From: Punctularia strigosozonata HHB-11173 SS5
Taxonomy: Eukaryota; Basidiomycota; Agaricomycetes; Corticiales; Punctulariaceae
Direction: 5' to 3'
DNA length: 64,000 nt
Assembly: GCF_000264995.1 (NCBI RefSeq)
Contig: NW_006767433.1
Span: 4,045,264 to 4,109,263 of the forward strand
Shown here: positions 35,915 to 48,527 of the stretch, piece after piece
Layout of the letters: every line of letters begins with the position of its first letter
Position numbering within the stretch: the stretch's first letter is position 1
Notes under the pieces: model-generated
The model's input: the letters and a program-made list of their open reading frames with translations, nothing else
Told to the model about the DNA's origin: nothing
Databases searched by the model: none
Program-made: the position numbers and the translations under genes

Positions 35915-36222
35915 TGTAGCCCAACGATGATGATGGCATAATTTGTAGCGTGTACCCGACCGATCGGCACTCGGAATGCGAAAGGTCCTGTGCATCTCAT
36001 ATGCTCAGCTATATGCGATTCATGAAAGTCGTCGATTTTGTCAAGATCAGATAGATATCGACAAGGTGCTATTCCATAGAGACTATCATTCAATGCGATA
36101 ATGGGGCAATGTCCGAGGCCGACGCAGTGATGCAGGTACTAACTAATGTCCTCGAATGCAGATAGCAGCAATCGGAAGAAAGAACGTACAAATGTCTAGG
36201 GTATGTATAGAGATATAGTCCA
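35915..36222. other. Intergenic between convergent genes
   Basis: About 300 bp of presumed 3' UTRs of the EEP and FKS1 genes; nothing else seen. Confidence 0.5.
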
Positions 36223-39200
36223 TTACAAGTTCTCACAAATCGAACAGTGAATGTTGAGTGACGACCGCAACACCGCCGCTGCAAAAGAAAAAAAACGGAG
36301 ATCAATACGCGATAGCAACGATCAGTCACAGATTGTACTCACGGACGGTGATGAGCGTCGCGAATATGCCGATAACAAGCAGGTAGATTGTGCCGTATTT
36401 GAGTACGATCCATCGCCGTTGTTTCTTCTGCTTGAGGGAATACAGTGGTGGTCTTATCTGCTTCGAAGGGCGAAGCCAGACTAAGTGGGAGAAGGCAGTT
36501 AGCACGGCTTAGCGAAAGGTTGGAAAGATCCATGACTCACAAAGCGCCGTCGCGTGGATGCGGTCGAAATATGGGATGAGAAGAGGCGGCGTCAACATGA
36601 ACAACAGGAAGTGACCAATAAGCAAGTCGGAGCTCCAGAGCGACAGCTCGATGATTTTGACGACGAACTCGCGCGCAGGCTGCGACATAGCGTGGTTGCC
36701 CAGCCCGCGGCCGTACCACTTGCCGGTCCACCAAGCCCGGTTGGTTTCGTCGTGCTTGAATTCACGAGAGAGGAACACTGAGATAAGGACCTTGTGTACG
36801 GCGCGCTGGATCGCGATCACGGCAATCAGGCCAATCACGGCGTGGGGGAAGTTCCAAACTTCGAGGAACCACTGGGAAACAGCGAGGTGAGCAGCGACCA
36901 AGAAGGGGCACTACGTCACGTACCAGGAACTCGAAGAAAGCAATCATGCCGGCTACGCCAAGGATATGAACAACGAATGCCATCACTGAACCGAACTTCG
37001 GGAACGAGGAATCGAGCATGGGTCCCAAGAACAGCGAAATCATGAACTGCACGAGCAACACCGCACCGTTCCAGACGATTGGTCCGAGGGAAATTATGGC
37101 AATCCGGATAAGCGGGCTTGGTGGAGTCTTGCCTTCAACGGGGAACGATTTCACGAACATGTAGGCGACGGTGAAGAGGATCGCCATGACGATAGGGAAG
37201 ATAACCTCCGAAACGATGACAGCCCTCCACCCAGCTCGTGGGACGTCACCGGATAATTTCTCCGACGGTTTGCCAAGTTTCTTCTTTTTGTAACCTGTGA
37301 TCATCGTACGGCTTAAGCGGCAATATCCAATCCAGGAGTTGTTGTGAGAGCGCGAATTGCCACGACTCATCCAGCGCAAAAACTCTCTGCATGACTGATG
37401 AGGTCATGCTCGGTCAAATAAACTGGATGCTCACCGATAATCAATGATGAAGTCCGTCACCGCGAATTGATGAGGGTTGAACATGAATGGCGCAACACAA
37501 AGGGCCAAGGTGGAGATCCAGAAGTAGATGAGGTACGGAGTCCAAAGCGAGACCGTGACGTAGAGAAGCATGAGAAGGGTCCTCATGCCGAAGTAAATGC
37601 TAGGTCCGGCGAACCGCGAGTATAAGATAGCGAACGAGATACGTGACGTCGCGAATCCACGTCCGGTAGCGATGTAACGGGCGCCTCCGAATGTTAGGTT
37701 GCTGAGAATCGAATGCGTGTATATCTGCGTCGAGAAAACCTCGAATACCGGAGAAAGCGACATGAACTGCTTCCCAAGTCGAAGTATGGCCCGCACCGTT
37801 CCTCGTTCAACAAGCTCTGTTTCGAGTATCAGAAGCAGTCCTGTGCTGCAGGAACGGAGAATCACTCGCCTTGGAGGAACAAGGGTAAAAACGCAATCAT
37901 AAACACCAAGAAGATGCTGATTATGCAACGATCAATCCAGTCGTAAACGGGCACCAGGTTGTAACAGCCACCCTGGCCACCAATGAACTGTCCAGAAGAC
38001 GTGTACTTGCAGATCGTGAGTTGGGAGTTAAGGGTCCCCAAGAAGACCACTGTAGAATATTCAGAGGAGATCAAGGTCGAAAGAATGATCACTCACTTGT
38101 TACGATGAAAACCTGCACGGACAAGATGACGAGCATGTTGTTGATGTGGAAGCCAGGGTGACCGTAGTAGTAAGTCAAGAACCGGTCGATGGGAAGCTGC
38201 GTGCCTAGATAATAGTACTCCCGGCTGAGCATCTGCTCGCCCATGCCAGTCCCTAGCTTTGTAGTGAAGTTGAGGATGGTACCGAAGCCGAGGTCACGAC
38301 CCTTGCCACATTGATAGTATTCAGTATGTTTGATTCTGCCTCCTCGTCCGAATGCGTTCATGCCAGCGTAAATGTCTTCATTAAGATGAAGACCCTTCTG
38401 CGCCTTCGAGACACCGCCCCGAGTGTTCATGAAAAGCCCGTTCAGGAAATCCGGATGGCCGTAGTGGAGCTTGCCGCCGATCCAAGCGAGCGACCGAGCG
38501 GCAAGCGTACCAAACGTCTGCTCCTTGCCGGCGGCAAGGTCACCAAGTATACCAATGTTCTCCGAGAAAATGTACTCGCGGGCACCGACGATGGCAACCG
38601 GCACGTGCTGGGTCTTCGGATTGGCACCCCAAGACGAATACGGGTTCTGGTTGTTTGCGACGGAGTATTCCTCAAATTCGCCCAAAATATTGCGGATCTT
38701 GAGGCACTCTTCGAGGTAGTTATCTTGATTGGCATCGATAAGCTGCAAGTATTCACCGCGATAAAAGATGATGGCATGATTCTGGTTGTCCGATTTTCCG
38801 TCTCCAAGGATAGGATTGCCGGGCAGTTCGATGCGGAATTTGGGGCGCCTGCGGCCGGTTTCAGGGACGAACTCCGAATGACCGTCGATGAGAGCCGAAT
38901 ATAAGCGAGGGTCACCCCCTTCCTTGCGCGGGGGTTCCTGATCCAGGTACGCAATTTGCAGGTCCGGATACGCGCGCAGCAGGAACTCAGCGTTTTCGTG
39001 CTCCTCCTTGTTGAAGTTCGAGTATCGTTGCATGGAGACGATGAACTTGAACTTGCGACGTGACATGCGCTCGAGTTCGCGCTCAAGTTTGTCGGTATTG
39101 CCGCCAAACAGTTGAACGACTTCCGGATTCTCAACGCGATAGAGGAGCTTGATAGCCTTCGCATAGTTCATCATGCCGGCCACCGTCCGGTAGAGCGTCT

Positions 39201-42131
39201 GCGCGCGCAGTGAAGCCCAGATGCGGGTGCGAAGAGTGTACTCCGGGGCAGCACTCTTGAAGCCGATGCAGTAAAAGGGTAGGTCATCCGTCTTGGCGTT
39301 ACCCTTTTCATCACCGAACGGACTGGGCCCGTTGTACATCTCGGATTCTTCCGCAAGGATCTTTGTATCTTTGACGAAGTTCTGCCACTCAACCGGATGA
39401 AGCTGCTTGAGGTACTCAAGAAGCGTGACTCGCGCATGCTGATCCTCCTCACGAATGATTTCACGAAGCGACAGGAGAATCTGACAATAAAGGTAAGGAA
39501 ACGTTATAACCTCGACAAGGAGATCAAGCGGACCTTTTCACTGTAGTGGGGGGTTAGGACCGTGAACGTCGGCATGGCATCCACGGGAAGCGGCTCAGGC
39601 ACGGCAGTCGTCAAGCTCTGAGCGAAGAAAGAAATCCGGCGCTCCGCCTCGCTGCCCGCAGGGAAGAACTCCCCCTTGAGTTTCGGGTCATTCTGGGATA
39701 GGAAGAAAGGCGGTGCACGAAGACTACGACGGCCATCCGGAGTGTCGATCTGGTGGTACAGAAGCTTCTGCACGTGCTCGATGGAGAGCAAATGCTCGCG
39801 ATACATCGAGATGATGATCGCGTTCCAAATCTGCGATACGAGGACCTAGTGGACGTCATGTTCAGTATGGAGAGAAGAATATAAAAATGCGCGTTACCTT
39901 GGGCTTGTACTTGACTTCCATGTCCTGCGTTGCCAAAATCTTGGCGTAGATCCGCTTGGGTAGACGGGTGAAGATATCCTTCCACGGGGTCCAGATCGAC
40001 AATCCCAGAGCGAAGCTTCGGGCAATGCTGAAGACCGTGTTCCAAATGACATACCACAGGAACGTGTCCAGGAAGAACAGGACGAGGTCCATGATATACA
40101 TGATCGTGAGGGTGAATGCTGCCTGGTTACGACAGAGGGCGTTTCCGAAGAGCTTGTCATTACATCCCTGAACCTTCATCCCAACCATCACGCGGATGGG
40201 ATCGCGGAAAGAAAGGGTGAGGAAGAAGTAGGATTCGGTGAGTTTGCACCCGAATATAAGGAACCATAACAAGACGGAGCCGAGCCGAGCCGGAGTGCGC
40301 ATAGAGGGATAGCTGGCCGTGAACGTCTGCGAGGCGAGATACTTCCTACTCTTGCCAGCCACTCGGTCGCCGAACATCCGTGCCGAAGGCATGATAGCGA
40401 AAAGGAGGGTGGCGACGACGGAGATGAAGAACTGGACGATACCAAGGATGAGCGATAGCGAACCAGTGTTCTTGTTGCCTTGCGCGATCGCGATGTAAAT
40501 CGTAGGGCCAGCAGTCAGCGCGAGGGTTACAAACAGGAAAAGGAGCCGACGGGTGAGATGAGATGTGTTGTTCCAGGTCATGGGGATGTACGTGAACTCC
40601 ACGAGCGTGGCGAGTATCATGATGCCCGTGGCTACAGCACCACCGAGTGCCGTGGCTGACCAGTGCATGGCAGCCGAGGGAGAGCTGGTACCGCTAGGTG
40701 CATAGATGGTAGGGGAATTGAAGGCAGTGTAGTACCAGTACATGGAAACGTGGATGACCCATATCCGGTTGAAGTTGACGAGCAAATGACCAAAACTCCG
40801 CTTTTCGTAGTATGTCTTGAAGAAAACACGGTTCCAATCAATGCGATCGAACTTCATAAATCTTTGGGCCGGCGGTATATCAACAAGGCGTTGCTAAAGG
40901 ATATGTCGGTATACCGGTTGGGAAAAAAATTGTGAGATACAACTTACCTTATCCGTGAGCACAATCCGTGCGATGCCTTCTGGGTACCAAAACAGCTGGT
41001 TGACATCGTCGTACCCGATGATCTGATCGTGATCCTTCTCTCTCCTGACGAACTTGCCATCGACCACCTCGTATCCCTGGTCACGTATGAAACGGTACAG
41101 GGGCTTGATGACCGCATGCAAGTAAAGCCCCTCCGGAACCGGGTCGACACGGTTCTGGCACTCCGGACTACGGTAGTAGTCGTCCGCGCACTTGAAAATG
41201 AAACACAAGCACTCGGGCACGAAGCGAACTTGCGCCGCTTCGCCCCAACAAAGGAGATACAGGGCGATTTGGCGCATTCGATCATACGCGCTCATATTGT
41301 TCATCGCCTGCCGCCACCGCTCGAGAGCACTGTTGAGTTGTTTCTCAGCCCCCCGACCGGTCCGTCGCTTCACGGACTTGATTCTGTTGAGACCAGGATT
41401 CTGGGTCTGGCCAACAGCGTCGTCAAGGTCCAACTGGGCGGCGAAGTACCATTTGCGATAGTTTGCGTTTTGCCCACCAATGTAGTCTGCGTGGAGAGTA
41501 AGAAGGGCCTGAGCAGGCGGCATGCGCGAAGCACGACTGTCGAGAAGCTGCATCAGGAAATCAAACTGCGGGTATCGACGTCAGCTTTGCACAGCATGAA
41601 CAGAGGGCAAGGAATAATTACCATGTTACGCATTGAATCACGTTGAAAGCCAAATTTCTGTTGCAGATCGAGAAAGATATCCTCGATTTCCTCTTTCGAC
41701 AACGGGATCTGCCGCTCAGCGGTCCAAGCTGGATACGGCTCACGCCCGTTCGTTGGCCCGTAGTCGACAAAAGTAGGCGTTGATGATTCCGAGATGCCCA
41801 TTCGTTGAGGAGGGCCCAAGGATTCCGCGGATGGCACGTAATGAGGTCCGTTGACATCGTAGTCCGAGTCCGTGTCCTGTTGGGAATACGGGTCATATGC
41901 GCCGTGGTGGTCGTAATAGCGCTCAGCATCTGCAGGTCCGTTGCTACTGTCAGAACCAAGGGTGTCTCGCCGAAGAGGTTGATCCAGTTGGTCCGAGTCG
42001 TTGTCGTAGTATCTGTGTGGGAGGGTGTGTTGGGGTGCGTTGAACGGATCATGACCATGTGAGTCGGACGGTGGGGGCGACGCGGCTGGGTAGAGCCCTT
42101 CGTGCGAGTGGGTTCGTGGATACTGCGACAT
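36223..42131 (-). CDS. FKS1: 1,3-beta-D-glucan synthase catalytic subunit
   Basis: ATG at 42129-42131; about ten exons; a final short exon after the donor near 36338 ends in TAA at 36223-36225. Expected length is close to 1,770 aa, normal for fungal FKS proteins. The N-terminus is a hydrophilic tail rich in Asp/Tyr/Pro. Then come the FKS1 domain-1 block ([20 protein letters not shown]), a first set of TM helices (near 40857-39950), the large cytosolic glucan-synthase domain ([80 protein letters not shown]) and a second TM set. It is a GT48 enzyme in the plasma membrane that makes cell-wall glucan from UDP-glucose with Rho1; the echinocandin target in yeasts. It looks intact. Confidence 0.95.
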
Positions 42132-42777
42132 TGTGCGCGACGACGACAGTGGTTAGCTGCTCTTCGTCGTCGGCGTCAAGGTCGTAGTAGTGGGCGTCGT
42201 GGAGGAGGCGAGGAAAAGAAGGGCACTGAACGTGTCACCCGTCACAGTCAAGGCATTGTCCCCGTTCCCTGTTCAATTACGGCTGACGTCACTGTCACGC
42301 CGGGCAGGCGTTGATGTGCACGGACGATAACGCCGTCTTGGACTGCATCGACTGCAATTTATCGTGCTATCCAACCCTGTCCTCATTTGTATTCGTAGGA
42401 ATAAGTTAGAGGAAAATAGGCCAGACGACTGGCATTTTTTCCTTGGGCAGAGCGTGTCCGTATCGCACCGAAAGGGAACCTACCCCGGAACTCTCACATG
42501 CAAGCCGTCCGCAGTGGGAGGCATCTCATAAATACCGGTCGGTGGCCGCGCCTGTGGGGACAGCCGCATCAACACAACAACGCAGGTACGGCCAATCCGG
42601 CCGGGGCATCGTACGAACCCATGCCGCACGGCAGCTGACGCAGCAACACGATTGTTGGGCCTTTCTGAGCCCGTGCTTGAAGATGATCATCGGTTGGCAC
42701 AGTGCAACGCCAAGACCGGGTACTTACATCGGTCAGCGGTCTCGCGTAAACGTCTACTCCGGTCCTGTTTACGGTGA
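42132..42777. other. Upstream region of FKS1
   Basis: FKS1 promoter and 5' UTR. No clear TATA element; a plus-strand frame across 42443-42925 looks non-coding. Confidence 0.4.
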
Positions 42778-43380
42778 TCATGCGCCGGGCTGTAAGTACA
42801 TGACCGTGACTATGACCGTGACTGGTTCTATAACCCATTTGCACTTGCGCCCACATGAAACGCGCAGTTGTCCCCGGCGACCGTTTTTCGTAAGGGGTTC
42901 GAGGACTTCGACGAAGGCCAGGTAAGCAGAGAATGCCGTTTCCAGAAGGAAGAGCGGTGCTCTGTCACCGGTCACAAACGAATCGAGTGGTAACTTTGTA
43001 AGTGCATAATTAAGCGCTTGAGCTGCGACTGAAGGTGCGACAGGAGCAATTGAATCCAGGCCGTTTACCTCTACCGAACTTTCGGTAGAAGCGGCTCGCG
43101 TGCACGTCAAATAAGTTCGACCCGCCATGAAAGAGCTGACTACGTATGCATTGCTGGATCCGGGATTCTCGAAGCGACACAGGGTAAGCGGGCCATTGCT
43201 CCGAAGCCTGTCCACTTCTCTGATCCATGCATGCCAATAGTCGAGACAGAATGGATCGTGTATCGCTGTTGGAGATGACATCGTGCGTACCACTTGCCTT
43301 GAGACTACTGCGGGACATGCGGGGTCAATCCAGCGGCATGCCTGGTATACCGCACTCCTCGCTGCCTTTTCGAACCTCAT
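42778..43380 (-). CDS. Hypothetical protein
   Basis: A single open frame of about 200 codons from an ATG at 43378-43380, starting MRFEKAARSAVYQACRWIDP. It is mixed alpha/beta in composition with no signal peptide. The last 30 codons look intronic: a GTTTCATG donor after GRRGQLR at about 42862 and an acceptor near 42792 would join a different tail. I recognise no family. It may be a lineage-specific gene. Confidence 0.4.
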   Translation of the reverse strand: MRFEKAARSAVYQACRWIDPACPAVVSRQVVRTMSSPTAIHDPFCLDYWHAWIREVDRLRSNGPLTLCRFENPGSSNAYVVSSFMAGRTYLTCTRAASTESSVEVNGLDSIAPVAPSVAAQALNYALTKLPLDSFVTGDRAPLFLLETAFSAYLAFVEVLEPLTKNGRRGQLRVSCGRKCKWVIEPVTVIVTVMYLQPGA

Positions 43381-43474
43381 CGCCTCAAACAGACATGTAG
43401 CATCTCTAGCGCGCTAATCTTATCGGCTGTGGACACGCGAGAACCATTCAACGAGACACCCCTCTCCTCACTGT

Positions 43475-43823
43475 ATGTTCTGCGACATTATGGTATGCAC
43501 TCCCCTTGTATCTTCGAATCGGACTCCCCGCGGACTTTGTGCACTCAGTACAGTTCTACAGCTTGTCGGCACTGTTGCATGGCTTTCACGGGTAGCTGGA
43601 CGTGAATTTACCGCCTACAATGCCTGTCCCTTTACAGGCAAGTACCGCAGGATTACCTGACAGCGAACATCAGGCTGCACAAATTGATCGCTGACGTTGT
43701 CCCGTTTCTAGTCTGGTATGCCTTTTCACACGTCTTCCAGCCATTGTATCAATGCTTTTCTGGCCTGTGCTCTTGACTGGCCTAAATCCCGGCAGCTCAC
43801 TGCTTGATTATCCTCCCGGGTGA
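43475..43823 (+). pseudogene. Relic of a third thaumatin-like gene
   Basis: The frame from 43475 contains REFTAYNACPFT (to 43637), equivalent to TMTVYNGCPFT of the intact genes and preceded by a hydrophobic signal-like stretch. A splice from 43638 (GCAAGT donor) to a TCTAG acceptor at 43711 yields TCTG at 43712-43715, the counterpart of the 5-nt microexon (giving T-V-W). A further piece from about 43763 reads PVLLTGLNPGSSLLDYPPG, aligning with PAMFTDMN...NYPTG, but it lacks an AG acceptor. The conserved Trp after PTG is replaced by TGA at 43821-43823. No later exon could be found, so the copy is truncated and dead. It lies 24 kb from the intact pair. Confidence 0.6.
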
Positions 43824-44330
43824 GCCCTACTCTGTCTCGACACTTTATGCAGGAATCTAATGGGAATCAAGATGGCAAGCTGATCCCTTCACTTGGGTCT
43901 CTTTTCAAAACTGCCGCAAAGCAATCATGGAAGGTGGCAATGGCAATGCTCACCATGCGAGCAGACAGGGTGCTGTTGTGTTCGCCGATTGAGAATATGG
44001 GTAAATTGACTATCTCGCGAGAAGTAGCGACAGGATACGGCTCTTACAGGGACTGTGCAGTGAAGTTGACTCCATATACTCAGGAGAGACGAGCACTGCT
44101 GTGGCAGAGTCTGCAAGGATTGTTTCAACTCTGATACAACATATAGTGTCCTGTACTCCTACAGCATGGTTCCTAAGGAGTACTTTCTGCATGTGGTGTT
44201 CACCCCGGGCCCATCCTAATATTCGTTGTGCAATAGACAAAGATATAATACTTTGACAGTTTTCACATATCGAGAACCACGTCATCATCAGACCCAATCC
44301 GACCATGATCCTCCATCCCATTCAAACTAG
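43824..44330. other. Intergenic
   Basis: 3' side of the sulfatase gene. No further thaumatin homology or other gene was seen. Confidence 0.4.
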
Positions 44331-46283
44331 TTATTGCCGCTCATATTTGGCCCACTGAGGTCCCTCCGCCTCAATAATATAACCGATCTCGCAACTCGTG
44401 AATTCCACCCGTGGGAGCTGAGTGTAGTATGCATTGTACTGCGGCTTCAGCGCATCCTCAAGGCTTCGCACCTCCCCAGTTGGGTGGAGTGATTTCCAGG
44501 GATTAATGCATGCATTTCCCACACAGGATTTGAGCACCAGGAGGAGAGCATCTAATCGGGGCAGCAAGACTGAGCGGCCTGGGAGATGTAGTGCTGCGTT
44601 TCCTGTGTAGGTGCCGTTTGGTGATCCTGTTGCAATGAGATTGTACATCTGGTAGGGGTCTGTGGAGAGATCGTACAACTCTTTCTTGTTGTTGCACCAG
44701 ACCGAATAGTATAGATTGAACGACCTGCCAACCAGGCGCAACGCCTTATAAGTATTATTCGTTGGGCGTTCCCCTAGTACTCGATCAGTTTCTACTTCCC
44801 ACGCAGTACAGCGTTGAGTCTCACCAGCGTGAATGCCCTCAGGGATAGCGATCCCCCAAAACTCGACATTGGCATGTTCGTGACGCGAAAGAGCTGCATC
44901 TGCAAGGCCTTGCTGTGTCAAAGGAATGACAGCACCATCAAAGCTGCTGTGGAGCTTCAGGCCTAGGAGGCTGAAAATAGTTGGAGCGAGGTCGGTGTGT
45001 GTTGTAACGATGTCTGTGACCTTGTTTTGAGGGACTTCAGGTCCTCTGACTATAAGCGGGACATTGATGTCTTCCTCGTAACCGCATGTCTTTCCCGGTT
45101 GCAAACGGTGCTGGCCAATGTGGTACCCATTATCGGCAGTGTATATTATGTATGTGCTGTCGAGGAGCCCACGTTGTTCGAGACGAGTGATGAGACCGTC
45201 GATCATCTCATCAACACTCTGAAGGGCACGAAGGCGTTGCCGATACAGGTGGTCGTTGTAGTCGACGTTGCTCTTGTTTTGCTGAGGCAGTTCAAGAACC
45301 CAGTTAGCTCCAGATGACTGTATATTGCGAGTTAGAACATGGCATTCAGGACCCCACAACAGGACCATACCTTTTCCGGGTTGAAACTGTCTGTCCGCGG
45401 CACACGAGCATTCTGGAAGAGTTTCTCGTGACGTCTCGCAGGCTGTGGCTCGGTGAATACACCATCTTTTACGTTGGCGTGTGGTGCGGTAGGCGCTACA
45501 GCGAGGAAGAACGGCTTTCCAGCGTTGACGGCATCACTGAGGAAACCGTACGCCTTTTCGGCAATCAAGTCGGTCTGATAAACACCATCGTGAAGGATAG
45601 GAGGGTTCTTGTTCCGTTGGAATGTACTGTTGTAATATTGATACGTGTAAGGGTCAAGGAGAAAGTCCTACCAGTGCGTGAATATCCAACTGGTACCATA
45701 CCATATCTGATACGTACCGAGCCGGTGAAGCCAGAGGGGAAGGGAGAGTTATAGTTTTCGACTGTATGTGCGTTGAAAAGTTTTCCAGTGTAATACGTGT
45801 TGTACCCAGCTTCCTGGAGCCATGGAAAGAGCCAATCATCATTGAGTCCTTGAGACACGAACTTCGGATATCCCCCTAGAGGATTGATTAGGATTCAATC
45901 ACCCAATGAGGGCACTACGAACCATAAGGAGGGCTCACATTAGTCACGTTGGTATTGTGCGCAGATTTTCCCGTCCAAAGGCTAACGCGAGAGGGGCAGC
46001 AGATAGCAGTCGTGCAGAAATGTCGTTGGAATAGTGTTCCCTGTTTGATGAGATGTCTTTGCAGAAACGGCATATACTCGAGTGAGTCAAGCCGCAGGTC
46101 TTGGTCGTCAGTGAGGATAAAAAGTATATTGGGCTCCCCTGACGTCGGAAAATTCTCGAGTGCGAGATTCGCCTGTGATTCATCTGAGCCAGGTCTCTTC
46201 GGAGTGGTTGGTACGGCTTTGGGGGCGAGCAAGATACGCAGCAACACCCCCAGAGGAATCCATGTTGATAGCTGCATGAACAT
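44331..46283 (-). CDS. Sulfatase (arylsulfatase family)
   Basis: ATG at 46281-46283 (MFMQLSTWIPLGVLLRIL) gives a signal peptide or anchor; the frame is open further upstream without an ATG. Sulfatase motifs are NILFILTDDQDLRLDS (metal-binding Asp pair), then CCPSRVSLWTGK, the C-x-P-S-R formylglycine site, and GYNTYYTGKLFN. Later exons give FFLAVAPTAPHANVKDG and the ADNGYHIGQHRLQPGK segment with metal-site Asp-Asn. The C-terminal domain runs to a TAA at 44331-44333. Several introns (for example around 45710-45662). Such enzymes are secreted or membrane-linked and release sulfate from aryl or carbohydrate esters; the substrate is unknown. Activation needs a formylglycine-generating system elsewhere. 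Confidence 0.88.
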
Positions 46284-46889
46284 GTATATGCAAACAGTGA
46301 TAGGCCACCGTGGCCCGTGATAGAGGCTGTCGGATAAATGCAAAGTCTCGCTCAGAATCCTGTGTCACTCCATATGTACCAGGATTGCGTGCTTGTTCTC
46401 ACTCCGGTTTGCGGGGGCCGCGTGGGGACAGTGACAAGAAATGTAGGTGGAAAGCAAATTATCACAAAGACCATCTCGAATACAGTTCAATTCGCGGCGA
46501 GATCGAGGAATCAGAGGACGGGCGTCGAGCAGGCAGGCGGCAGTGCGCGTGCCTCTGGTAATACCCTTCGTTGCAGCAGTGGCACCACGCACTGCGCCTC
46601 GACGCGCTCTGGCACCACGCATTGCGAAACCGGCCGTTTGGTCTGGTGCGATGCCTCCATGCCACAGGCTACGATTCCGAAGGACCCAAACCAGATTTTT
46701 TATTCAAACTTAAAGGCATACGGCATACTTACGGCCGCGTTATATATAATATAACACGCCGCGCGGTCACGTTTTCTTTGCCTTGACCTCACGCGTTCAC
46801 AAGCCTGAGTAGACTTCTCTCTCCTCAACCACATTCGTCGATCAAGGACGTAGAATCCCATCGTTCGAAGTGCTCAACTTGGCTTGCGC
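46284..46889. promoter_or_regulatory. Divergent promoter, sulfatase / orphan gene, with TATA-like run
   Basis: About 600 bp between divergent genes. An AT-rich TATATATAATATAA run at 46741-46754 lies 136 bp upstream of the plus-strand ATG at 46890. A near-direct repeat TGGCACCACGCAyTGCG occurs around 46579 and 46610. Confidence 0.45.
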
Positions 46890-48527
46890 ATGGAGGCCCA
46901 GGTTCAGGCTGCTTTCCCTCACGAGCCGGCGCAAACTGCAATATCAGAGTCTGCTGCTGCTCAGACCAAGGAGGCGGACACTAGCCGATTATCCGAAGAT
47001 ACCGAGTCCAGCGATGATGATGAAGAGCCTCAGGTCACGAATCCCTCAGCAGATATCCGTGTGAGCAGTATCTCGCCTGATACTACACAATCTCGGAAGA
47101 AACGTGTCCTTCTACCCCTCATTCCGTTGATCGCCGCCAGACTCAAGTCGCGCCCGCCCCAATCGCAAAGTATTCCGCACCTCGACAAGCTATCGCAATT
47201 TGTGGTGGGGTCAACCGTGCGGGCTTGGTCCGTATGTGCCCCCACGAGGGATGAAATTGCCTGCATCGTGCAAGCTTGCATCCTAGGCGGCGATGTGGGG
47301 TTATTCATCAAGACGTTCGTGGTTCCCTACGTCGCCGTATTCCCCGGCTAATTTCATGTACCCTGATAGCGTATGGTCGGCGTTGAAGACAGCAACGAAC
47401 TCGCATACCAGCATCGTGGACTTCATCAGGGAGTTGCAGATGTGCCGTGCCGAGATGTGCCGTGCCGAGATCTCCGCAGGCTCTTCCGATGATTCCTTCT
47501 CATCACTGATCAGAGAGGCACTGACTTTTGCGATCCAGAAGGCTTCATTCACCGCGTACACTCCTCAACCAGCCTACCCCTATTATGGCCTCGGTTGATC
47601 CACGACACCTCCTCATGTCAACCGTGCCAAGGCAATCGAGCTTCTGGAATTGGCTTCAGCGCCAGCGGTGTCACGTATTGCGAGCTCGTCTTGAAGCGTC
47701 TCCTGGAATCCGCATATCTCACGCCAGCGTACATTGAGAACGTCCTCGCGCCTTTCCTACCAGAGTTGCGGCAATGGGTGACGAAGCACCAAATTCAACT
47801 CGACTCGAAGCCTTTCAGTGATACGTTCAAGATGATTGCCTATCTTTGGGTAACGAAGGTCCTTGGACCCAAGCCCTCCGAAGCAACCCAGCATGTTGCG
47901 CGAATGCGGAGTCACGATTGCACTTGTGCACCTTGTACCGAAATCTTCCGGTTCCTGACCACGAGTCCGGAGAGGAGCCACCGGTTAGAGTGCATAGGCG
48001 CACCGAAACGCAGGCATGTTGAGCAACAGCTCCTGACATACGCAGGTTCTTGCGCACAATGGTCGACGATCACAACTAGTCCTCAAGGCTTATCGGTACG
48101 TAAACACTTGCCTGTGCATGATGATACTCGTGCAAATAGACTCGTTACTATTTTCCAGGTCATGAAGACCGATCTGATTTACCAGCCCATCAAGTGGAAA
48201 GCGACACTTGCACAAAGCCCCAGCATCTTGAAATCAATCTCGGACAAACCGGAAGTCCTGCGGTCAGTCTTTGGCGCCGATTACCAATCGATGGCCGATC
48301 TATTCTACGGTCGCAAATCTATCAGCAACATGATATCCAACTCGTTGCGATCAGCACCGGGTGCGGGCTTACCATCAGTTTCCTTTTCGGACCCTGCTGG
48401 TCGTGGTGCCTCCAATTCATCTGCAACGGCAACGCAACTTCCGACGACTTTACCTTCAGTAGCCACGCAGCCCAGTCGGAAGCGTAAAGCAACCTACAAT
48501 GTGGACGACGTCATTGATCTCACTTAG
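46890..48527 (+). CDS. Protein resembling the C-terminal part of basidiomycete 2OG-Fe(II) oxygenase proteins
   Basis: ATG 46890 (MEAQVQAAFPHEPAQT). Exon 1 runs to 47314; a 55-nt intron (47315-47369) joins VWSALKTATNSHTSIVDFI. The last exons give LKRLLESAYLTPAYIE, CTCAPCTEIFRFLTTSPERS, RLECIGAPKRRHVEQQLLTY, TSPQGLS and WKATLAQSPSILKSISD, and the chain ends VDDVIDLT. From memory, the Cys-rich, GAPKRRH and SPQGL blocks form the C-terminal half of large basidiomycete proteins that start with a prolyl-4-hydroxylase-like oxygenase. Here no oxygenase domain precedes them; exon 1 is an acidic, disordered start. The joint around 47600-47650 is uncertain and may hide a frameshift. Function unknown. Confidence 0.55.

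Noticed and set aside
47440-47472. In-frame 15-bp direct repeat (MCRAE twice)
   Set aside because: A simple replication slip within a coding exon; too small to be a separate finding.
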